From Prevotella sp. (GTDB taxonomy: Bacteria; Bacteroidota; Bacteroidia; Bacteroidales; Bacteroidaceae): DNA of 45,530 nucleotides. This document shows positions 24,401 to 29,928 of the stretch, in pieces. Position 1 is the stretch's first letter. Each line of letters opens with the position of its first letter. The stretch covers positions 1 through 45,530 of the forward strand of contig JAFZAP010000103.1 in the NCBI GenBank assembly GCA_017557185.1. Reading direction: 5' to 3'. The position numbers and the translations under genes are program-made. The notes below the pieces were generated by a model. It was not told the origin of the DNA, did no database searches, and saw only the letters and a program-made list of their open reading frames with translations.

Positions 24401-24887
24401 TGAGTCCTACATAATAGAAATAGGTGGACTCCACGATGTGGAACTCGCTCTCGGCATAGACAAAGCGGCGACGCTGATGGTCGTTGAGTCGCGACAACTC
24501 CTCCTTGATGCGATTGATGCGCCGTTGGGCACGCTCACGATAGTCGTAGAAGAGTTTGTTCTTCGACTCACGCTGGCACAGGCGCATGCGCTGCACATCG
24601 GCCACAAGCAGCTCAATCTGGTTGTTGGTGTTGATGCTGTCGAGCAGCTCGTAGGCACGCGTATACTCCATCTTGACGATGCTGTAGAAAGCCAAGTTGT
24701 TGAGTGCCTCTGCCCTACCCGCATCGTAGTCGCCAGCCTGCTGAAGCGCCCGTTCGGCATAGACACGCGTGGAATCGAGCGAACGGTAGTGGAAGTCATA
24801 CGACATCTCGTTCAACTCGTCAACCACCTGCTGCGGGTTTCCACAAGCTGAAAAAACAAAAATGCCCAATAGGGAGAGCATCCACAT
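21390..24887 (-). CDS. Giant two-part sensor kinase (DUF5112/DUF5113 type)
   Basis: About 1165 aa. I place the start at the ATG at 24887; the frame also offers a TTG at 24929 that would overlap eda by 20 bp and add a basic n-region. A lipoprotein-like signal (LLGIFVFSAC) leads to a TPR-rich periplasmic region (~20-385), a membrane helix (~389-409), a coiled coil and an ATPase domain (~580-720) with N-box 'NTIADNARKF', G1 'DTGIGL' and G2 'HGFGLRNCKGIIEKY'. At the usual H-box place it reads 'SLANSIMPFVDRI', with no His. A second hydrophobic segment (~723-738), a second periplasmic region, another helix (~876-897) and a DUF5113-like end follow, with 'STLKHETMYFPSRI' (His ~1006) looking like an H-box but no ATP-binding motifs after it. 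It probably signals to the overlapping regulator. Confidence 0.8.
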   Translation of the reverse strand: MWMLSLLGIFVFSACGNPQQVVDELNEMSYDFHYRSLDSTRVYAERALQQAGDYDAGRAEALNNLAFYSIVKMEYTRAYELLDSINTNNQIELLVADVQRMRLCQRESKNKLFYDYRERAQRRINRIKEELSRLNDHQRRRFVYAESEFHIVESTYFYYVGLTEESVDAIEHIDPNGYLEADTAQLLNYLYNIGAGGIVEEETTEAIADVEFSYLVRCYQLAIARGYPFFEAQALQGMGEHLENIQFMNWFVANNAPALALVNPVNMPDTLLAGYLAQQALDIFTAYGDVYQTAGAYRTLAECYWSIKDYQSAEICLLNALEKDTAINQAPDLVASIREQLSLVYSAIDDKPRSDYNRNLFLDMQEQTRQDRQLEARYGQLQISARQLNLMLVAVVLMIGLLIFLLFIFHRMRRRKDRDFSIVSLLEPLEEWKQKTLEHTKHLEEQHEELDEQTGLMRQQLIQNKERNLEQRAKVSLANSIMPFVDRIAGEVNRLMRQNGRSDSQEVRAERFAYVAELTDRINDYNDVLTKWIQMRQGEVSLRVESFPLQELFNIVKRGRMGFRMKGIDLVVEDTESVVKADKTLTLFMINTIADNARKFTPEGGRVTIAASTTDSYVEVSVCDTGIGLTKEQQETVFKPQAAPKAGAHVDASELKPSSAAGVSPSVEGTAVAPSHGFGLRNCKGIIEKYRKLSKIFSVCDIGVESELGRGSRFFFRLPLGRAIMTLLLLLSLGTAFAQKDDPFMRKAGQYADSAYSCNIQGRFGETLLYADSCRRCLNEFYHKLNPQGSALMVDYADHADLPAELQWYRDSLPANYDIIQSIRNESAVAALALHQWNLYQYNNKVYTQLFREMSADKSIASYCQVMQKSETNKNVAIILLVLLLLSIFPAYYFLYYRHMLDYRYSVERINGINKVLLSGVSAEEKLQQINDLWSKKAQIGSTEHEPLNAVVSQICEALESAITMENDQHTTIDLARDELRKVDFENDRLHISNNVLDNCLSTLKHETMYFPSRICQLADGSDENLTALAEVTDYYKDLYTILTMQATRAAEGFARIDRDLFDYLLAILKRYGGEEKEVGAKQNDPNYLKISIPLTKLSLTPKQAAQLFTPFTVNVDFLLCRQIMRDFGEAGSARGCGIQAVLPEGSDHPTIEITLTKQIWNHLK

Positions 24888-24909
24888 TGAGCATTTGTCG
24901 GGGCAATAT

Positions 24910-25578
24910 TTACGAACGAGCCTTAGCAATGTAACCTAATGCTTCACGACATTTGTCGGTGACATACTGCCAGTCGCCAGCCACCACCTTCTCATTGGGG
25001 AAGAGCTTCGAGCCCATACCAACGCAGTAGACACCAGCCTTGAACCACTTCGTGAGGTTCTCCTCGTCGGGCGACACGCCACCCGTAACCATAATCTTCG
25101 ACCAAGGCATAGGAGCCTTCAGGTCTTTAATCATGTTGGTACCTACGACGTCGCCTGGGAACACCTTCGTCAAGTCGCAACCCAGCTCCTGCGCCTTACC
25201 AATCTCGCTGACGGTCATACAGCCGGGACAGTAAGGCACGAGGCGGCGGTTGCAAACAGGCGCGATGTCGGGATTGAGCACCGGGCCCACCACGAAGTTG
25301 GCACCCAACTGCATGTAGAGTGCTGCCGTAGGAGCATCGACAACAGAACCTATGCCCAATGCGAGCTCAGGGCACTCCTTGTCGGCCCACTTCAACAGCT
25401 CGCCAAACACCTCTTGTGCGAAGTCGCCGCGATTGGTGAACTCGAAGGCTCTGACACCGCCCTCATAGCATGCCTTCACAACGTTCTTGCAGGTCTCAAG
25501 ATCCTTGTGGTAGAACACAGGCACCATACCTGTCTCACCTATTTTGGCCATAACGGCCAGCTTATCGAATTTTGCCAT
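24910..25578 (-). CDS. eda: 2-keto-3-deoxy-6-phosphogluconate (KDPG/KHG) aldolase
   Basis: A 222-aa class I aldolase splitting KDPG into pyruvate and glyceraldehyde-3-phosphate, and able to act on 4-hydroxy-2-oxoglutarate. The catalytic Glu is in '[11 protein letters not shown]' (the usual E-x-T/R motif) and the Schiff-base Lys in '[11 protein letters not shown]'. '[14 protein letters not shown]' and '[12 protein letters not shown]' are typical substrate-binding loops. Length fits the Bacteroidales enzymes. It acts directly after KdgK encoded upstream in the same operon, completing galacturonate/pectin catabolism. Confidence 0.95.
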   Translation of the reverse strand: MAKFDKLAVMAKIGETGMVPVFYHKDLETCKNVVKACYEGGVRAFEFTNRGDFAQEVFGELLKWADKECPELALGIGSVVDAPTAALYMQLGANFVVGPVLNPDIAPVCNRRLVPYCPGCMTVSEIGKAQELGCDLTKVFPGDVVGTNMIKDLKAPMPWSKIMVTGGVSPDEENLTKWFKAGVYCVGMGSKLFPNEKVVAGDWQYVTDKCREALGYIAKARS

Positions 25579-25587
25579 AATCGTTCA

Positions 25588-25728
25588 TCAAGGTTTTGCT
25601 TCGCGCTTGAAATACATCGTTGCACTATCGACAGCAACCAACTCCCAGCCTTCATAGCCAAGCTGATTGAGCTTCTCCTCCCTGTTAAGAATGGGAGTGA
25701 TGATCTTATATTCAAATTGTTTTGCCAT
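25588..25728 (-). CDS. 46-aa DUF4177-type small protein
   Basis: A short gene between kdgK and eda encoding 46 aa. It opens 'MAKQFEYKIITPILNREEKL', continues 'NQLGYEGWELVAVD' and ends 'MYFKREAKP'. The pattern F/Y-E-Y-K-I, L-x-x-L-G-x-E-G-W-E-L-V-A-V, then Y-F-K-R-E is that of DUF4177, a small domain of unknown function. ATG and TGA are clear, it lies 9 bp before the eda start and 30 bp after the kdgK stop, and it shares their strand, so it is very likely expressed. Its role is unknown. Confidence 0.8.
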   Translation of the reverse strand: MAKQFEYKIITPILNREEKLNQLGYEGWELVAVDSATMYFKREAKP

Positions 25729-25730
25729 AA

Positions 25731-25764
25731 CTATAAACTATCAACTATAAACTATCAACTATCT
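25731..25764 (-). repeat. 14-bp tandem repeat at the kdgK stop codon
   Basis: CTATAAACTATCAA is repeated twice plus a partial copy (25731-25744, 25745-25758, 25759-). Read on the minus strand the first TAG of the repeat is the kdgK stop. It fills the gap to the DUF4177 gene. Confidence 0.75.
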
Positions 25765-26781
25765 CTGCACTCTTCCGTTGGCATTACCGCCAGCTAAACT
25801 CTCCACTTCGGCAGCCGAAACCAGGTTGAAGTCGCCGGGGATGGTGTGTTTCAGTGCACTAGCAGCCACAGCAAACTCAAGAGCTTCACCTTGCGTTGCC
25901 TTCGTCAACAAACCATGAATGAGACCACCCGAGAACGAGTCGCCACCTCCCACGCGGTCGATGATGGGGTTGATTTCGTAGCGCTTCGACTGATAGAACT
26001 CCTTACCGTCGAAGATCAGGGCCTTCCAACCGTTATAGCTGGCCGAGAACGACTCGCGCAGCGTGGAGACAACATACTTGAATCCAAACTCCTCGCACAT
26101 CTGACGGAAGATTCCCTCATAGCCGCTGGCATCGGTCTGGCCACCCTCAACGTCGGCATCGGGCTTGAAACCCAGGCAGAGTTCAGCATCTTCTTCGTTG
26201 CCGATACACACATCGACATACTTCATCAACGGGCGCATCACACTGATGGCCTTCTCGCTCGTCCAAAGCTTCTTGCGGAAGTTCAGGTCGACCGACACCG
26301 TCACCCCGTGACGCTTGGCAGCCTCGCAGGCCAGACGAGTCAGCTCGGCAGCGCGGTCGCTGATAGCAGGTGTAATACCGCTCCAATGGAACCACTGTGC
26401 ACCCTCCATGATCTTGTCGAAGTCGAAGTCTTCTGGCAGCGCCTCGGCGATGCTGCTATGAGCACGGTCGTAGATGACCTTCGAGGGGCGCATCGAGGCA
26501 CCTGTCTCAGCATAGTAAAGACCCACGCGGTCGCCACCACGTGCAACAAAGTCGGTGTTCACACCATAGCGGCGAAGGGCATTCAGGGCAATCTGTCCAA
26601 TCTCGTGCTTCGGCAGTTTGCTCACGTAATAGGCGTCGTGACCGTAGTTGGCCAGGCTGACAGCCACATTGGCTTCACCGCCTCCGGGGATGATGCGGAA
26701 TGACTCACTCTGGATGAAACGGTCGTTGCCTTGGGGCGACAGGCGAAGCATGATTTCGCCTAATGTAACGATTTTTGCCAT
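25759..26781 (-). CDS. kdgK: 2-dehydro-3-deoxygluconokinase (PfkB family)
   Basis: A 340-aa sugar kinase phosphorylating 2-keto-3-deoxygluconate to KDPG. PfkB signature 1 is 'IIPGGGEANVAVSLANYGHD' and signature 2 is 'IIDRVGGGDSFSGGLIHGLL', with the catalytic Asp in 'GGGDSFSGG'. 'LGEIMLRLSPQGNDRF' is the usual N-terminal substrate strand. First gene of the kdgK-DUF4177-eda-sensor-regulator-AbgT-like unit. Its promoter is at 26839-26869. It faces the pectin locus divergently, and its substrate is the product of pectin breakdown. Confidence 0.92.
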   Translation of the reverse strand: MAKIVTLGEIMLRLSPQGNDRFIQSESFRIIPGGGEANVAVSLANYGHDAYYVSKLPKHEIGQIALNALRRYGVNTDFVARGGDRVGLYYAETGASMRPSKVIYDRAHSSIAEALPEDFDFDKIMEGAQWFHWSGITPAISDRAAELTRLACEAAKRHGVTVSVDLNFRKKLWTSEKAISVMRPLMKYVDVCIGNEEDAELCLGFKPDADVEGGQTDASGYEGIFRQMCEEFGFKYVVSTLRESFSASYNGWKALIFDGKEFYQSKRYEINPIIDRVGGGDSFSGGLIHGLLTKATQGEALEFAVAASALKHTIPGDFNLVSAAEVESLAGGNANGRVQR

Positions 26782-26838
26782 AATCAGTATCCTTTTTTGA
26801 TATTCTTGTATTGTTATGTTGATTTCTTTTTATCCGTG

Positions 26839-26869
26839 CAAAATTAGCAAAAAAAACTTATTCCTGCAA
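26839..26869 (-). promoter_or_regulatory. Promoter of the kdgK operon
   Basis: TTG (26869-26867), 20-bp spacer, TAATTTTG (26846-26839) on the minus strand. The transcription start would be near 26832, giving a ~50-nt leader to kdgK. Confidence 0.65.
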
Positions 26870-26902
26870 ATTTTCATGGTGGAAATAGTTGCGCGAGGGC
26901 AC

Positions 26903-26975
26903 AAAAAAGAGGTTGGTGCAGGATGCTACCAACCTCGAAGGACGATTTCGTAGAAATTTCGAAATCAGAAAAACT
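26903..26975 (-). ncRNA. Candidate small RNA (~73 nt) between kdgK and the pectin locus
   Basis: Downstream of an exact minus-strand promoter (26981-27011) lie two stem-loops. The first is GATTTCG/CGAAATC with a 9-nt loop (26944-26966). The second is GAGGTTGGT/ACCAACCTC, a perfect 9-bp stem (26909-26936), followed at once by a run of six U (26908-26903), an intrinsic terminator. The predicted RNA runs from about 26975 to 26903 and contains no reading frame of note. It could be a free sRNA or an attenuated extra leader for kdgK, whose own promoter lies further on. No RNA family was recognised. Confidence 0.45.
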
Positions 26976-26980
26976 TGCCG

Positions 26981-27011
26981 CAAATATAGGACTTATTCTT
27001 GTAAATTGCAA
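26981..27011 (-). promoter_or_regulatory. Promoter of the candidate small RNA
   Basis: TTG (27011-27009), 20-bp spacer, TATATTTG (26988-26981) on the minus strand, an exact consensus match. It is followed within ~45 bp by a terminator hairpin. Confidence 0.6.
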
Positions 27012-27061
27012 ATTTTCTTTAAGAAAAGTGTGAAATTTAACATTATTCGGGCGGAAAACAC

Positions 27062-27069
27062 TAATTTTG
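27062..27069 (+). promoter_or_regulatory. -7 box of the pectin locus
   Basis: TAATTTTG on the plus strand, 57 bp before the GH28-GH105 start. No -33 TTG at 19-20 bp, which suggests a weak or activator-dependent promoter. Confidence 0.45.
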
Positions 27070-27125
27070 TGGAAGAAAAATAGGAAATTATCACTTTACG
27101 CTAACCCACAACGCATCAATAGAAA

Positions 27126-29696
27126 ATGACTAAATTTCTGAAACTACTCCTCGCAACACTACTCCTCCCGATGACTATTGCGGCACAAGGATGGGACGAT
27201 AGCGAATATCGCAGGATTGAAAGCAGCATTCATGAACCGCAGTTTTCCAGCCGCGACTTCCCCATCACGAAATACGGGGCAAAGTTGCAAGCAACACCAG
27301 CAAAGAACCAGAAGGCCATCAACAAGGCTATTGATGCCTGCTCGAAGGCTGGCGGAGGACATGTGGTGGTGCCCGCAGGAACGTGGACAACCGGACCTAT
27401 CACGCTGAAGAGCCACGTGAATCTCTATCTCGAGGAGGGTGCTACGCTACTCTTTGCTTTCGACACGAGTCTCTTCCCCATCGTGAAGACGCGCTGGGAG
27501 GGAATGGATCTGATGAACTACCAGCCTTGTATCTATGCATATAACGAGAAAGACATTGCTATCACGGGCAAGGGAACCATCGACGGTAACGGCTCGAATC
27601 AGACGTGGTGGCCGATGTGCGGCAAGGACACCTACGGCTGGACACCCGACACGAAGGAAAGCCAGAAGATAGGACGCCCGCTGCTCTTCCAATATGCGGA
27701 GGCAGGTACACCCATCGAGGAGCGTCGCTTCGAAGGAAAGGGACTGCGCCCACAGCTCATCAACCTCTATCAATGCGAGAACATCCTGCTGGAGGGCGTC
27801 ACCCTGTTGCGTTCACCTTTCTGGGTAGTTCATCCGCTGCTGTCGAGGAATATCACAGTACGCGGCCTGACCATCATCAACAACGGACCTAATGGCGACG
27901 GTTGTGACCCTGAGTCGTGTGAAGACGTGCTCATTGAGAACTGCCGCTTCCAGACGGGCGACGACTGCATCGCCATCAAAAGCGGACGCAACGAAGATGG
28001 ACGCCGCTGGAACCGCCCCTCGCAGAACATCATAGTTCGCAACTGTACGATGGCCGACGGGCACGGTGGTGTGGTCATAGGAAGTGAAATCTCGGGCGGT
28101 TGCCGCAACGTATTCGTCGAGAACTGCGAGATGGACTCACCCAACCTCGACCGTGTGCTGCGACTGAAGACCAACACCTGTCGCGGCGGTATCACGGAGA
28201 ATATTTATATGAGGAACGTGCGTGTGGGACAATGTCGCGAGGCCGTTATGCGCATCAACTTGGAATACGAGCCTAACGAGCCTGCCAAGCGAGGTTTCAT
28301 CCCAACGGTAAGGAACGTATATATGGAGAACGTCACTTGCCAGAAGAGCAAGTACGGAATCCTTCTCAACGGTCTGCAGGACGCCGACAACATCTATAAC
28401 ATCAACGTCAAGAACTGCCGATTCGACGGCGTGCAGAGCGAACCCGTCAGGCGAACAGGTAAGAGTCACGACCTGCACTTCGACAATCTCTTCATCAACG
28501 GTGAACTCATCTTGTTAGAGCCACCTTTCGTACAGATGCAGAACGGCAAGCCGAAGATGGCCGACGGACTACCCGTGCCCAGCTATTCCCAGTGGCTCAC
28601 GTGGTCGGAGATGATGCGTACACCCGAGCCCTACATGCTCGACTTTGCCAAGAAACCGCGCTGGAGTTATGTGATGGGCATCGAACAAGAGGCTATGCTC
28701 GACACCTATCTTGCCTATGGAAACCCCGAAATCCTGCAATATCTGAAGCAATATCCCGAGAAAATGATCGATGCTGAGGGCAATATCACGGGGTATAAGT
28801 ACGAAGATTTCAACCTCGACAACGTGCGAACAGCAAAATACATTTTCCGCATGAACCAACTGGAATCGAAAGCGAATGTAGAAAAAGCGCTGAAAACACT
28901 CTTCAGCCAGCTCGAGAAACAACCTCGAACGAAGGAGGGTGTCTGGTGGCACAAAGCGATTTATGCCAATCAGGTGTGGCTCGACGGCATCTTCATGGGC
29001 CTACCCTACTACACGCTTGCTGCTCCCCGCATGGTGAAGGCCAAGAAGGTGAAGAAATACTACGACGATGCGGTAGATCAAATCACAAAGACCGACCTGC
29101 GCACCTTCGACCCGAAGACCAACCTCTGGAAACATGCCTGGGACGAGACGCACCAGATGTTCTGGGCAGACCCCACAACGGGTCAGAGCAAGCATACCTG
29201 GGGACGCGCTCTCGGGTGGTACGTGATGGCTATGACCGAAGTTCTTGAAGCGTTGCCTGATGACTATGCGCGCCGCCAGGAGGTGATCCATTTGCTGCAG
29301 AAAGCGATGACGGAAGTCGTGAAGCATCAGGACAAGAAGACGGGTGTCTGGTATGACGTTCTCGATGTCAAGGATAATCGTAACTACTTGGAAGCCAGCT
29401 GTTCAGCGATGTTCGCTTATGTATTACTTAAAGGAGCTCGCAAGGGTTGGCTCGACGAAAGTTTTCAGCAGGCAGGTATCCGCGCTTTCAACGGAATCGT
29501 GAAGCAGTTTGTGCGTGTGAATGCCGACAAAACCATTTCACTGACCCGCTGTTGCGAGGTGTCTGGATTAGGTCCCGACAACAATCGCCGCCGCGATGGC
29601 TCGTTCGAATACTACATCTCTGAACCCATCCGCGACAACGATGCAAAGGGCGTAGGTCCCTTCATCTGGGCAGCCCTAGAAATGGAGCGGCTCTGA
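27126..29696 (+). CDS. GH28 polygalacturonase fused to GH105 unsaturated uronyl hydrolase
   Basis: An 856-aa exported two-domain pectinase. Signal peptide ~1-20 (LLLATLLLPMTIAAQ). The first half (~40-470) is a right-handed beta-helix with GH28 motifs: 'NGPNGDGCDPES' (N-x-D), 'TGDDCIAIKSG' (D-D), 'GHGGVVIGS' (G-H-G) and 'RVLRLKTN' (R-x-K). The second half (~500-856) is an alpha/alpha barrel of GH105 type, with 'QVWLDGIFMGLPYY' carrying the likely catalytic Asp, plus 'WGRALGWYVMAMTEVLE' and 'YLEASCSAMFAYVLLKGAR'. The enzyme would cut galacturonan or rhamnogalacturonan and then remove unsaturated uronic acids left by lyases. It heads the pectin locus, divergent from kdgK. Array D starts 6 bp after the stop. 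Confidence 0.92.
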   Translation: MTKFLKLLLATLLLPMTIAAQGWDDSEYRRIESSIHEPQFSSRDFPITKYGAKLQATPAKNQKAINKAIDACSKAGGGHVVVPAGTWTTGPITLKSHVNLYLEEGATLLFAFDTSLFPIVKTRWEGMDLMNYQPCIYAYNEKDIAITGKGTIDGNGSNQTWWPMCGKDTYGWTPDTKESQKIGRPLLFQYAEAGTPIEERRFEGKGLRPQLINLYQCENILLEGVTLLRSPFWVVHPLLSRNITVRGLTIINNGPNGDGCDPESCEDVLIENCRFQTGDDCIAIKSGRNEDGRRWNRPSQNIIVRNCTMADGHGGVVIGSEISGGCRNVFVENCEMDSPNLDRVLRLKTNTCRGGITENIYMRNVRVGQCREAVMRINLEYEPNEPAKRGFIPTVRNVYMENVTCQKSKYGILLNGLQDADNIYNINVKNCRFDGVQSEPVRRTGKSHDLHFDNLFINGELILLEPPFVQMQNGKPKMADGLPVPSYSQWLTWSEMMRTPEPYMLDFAKKPRWSYVMGIEQEAMLDTYLAYGNPEILQYLKQYPEKMIDAEGNITGYKYEDFNLDNVRTAKYIFRMNQLESKANVEKALKTLFSQLEKQPRTKEGVWWHKAIYANQVWLDGIFMGLPYYTLAAPRMVKAKKVKKYYDDAVDQITKTDLRTFDPKTNLWKHAWDETHQMFWADPTTGQSKHTWGRALGWYVMAMTEVLEALPDDYARRQEVIHLLQKAMTEVVKHQDKKTGVWYDVLDVKDNRNYLEASCSAMFAYVLLKGARKGWLDESFQQAGIRAFNGIVKQFVRVNADKTISLTRCCEVSGLGPDNNRRRDGSFEYYISEPIRDNDAKGVGPFIWAALEMERL

Positions 29697-29702
29697 GAGT
29701 CA

Positions 29703-29812
29703 ACTGGAGCAGTGCTCCGTTAGTTACAGAACATTGCTCCGTTTGTTACAGAGCATTGCTCCATAGGATACAGAGCATTACTCCGTAAAGTATAGAGCAT
29801 TGCTCCGTACAT
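29703..29812 (+). repeat. 22-bp palindromic tandem array D (5 units)
   Basis: Exactly five 22-bp units (110 bp) starting 6 bp after the pectinase stop and ending before the promoter at 29851. Most units begin TACAGAGCATTGCTCC. Same family and period as arrays at 2951, 9187 and 19446. Confidence 0.9.
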
Positions 29813-29850
29813 TTAGAAGAACTTTTTTGCACACTATGTAGGTATAAAAT

Positions 29851-29881
29851 TTGGAAGTTTCAAAAATAGTTTGTAACTTTG
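29851..29881 (+). promoter_or_regulatory. Promoter of the OB-fold surface protein gene
   Basis: TTG (29851-29853), 20-bp spacer, TAACTTTG (29874-29881). The transcription start is expected near 29888, ~41 nt before the ATG at 29929. Confidence 0.7.
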
Positions 29882-29928
29882 CAAGTGAAATCATACACAA
29901 CATTAATATTAACTTAAACCCAAAAATT

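Noticed and set aside
26889-27083. 64-codon plus-strand frame in the kdgK/pectinase gap
   Set aside because: Composition is AT-driven, it overlaps both promoters and the sRNA hairpins, and it has no recognisable feature.
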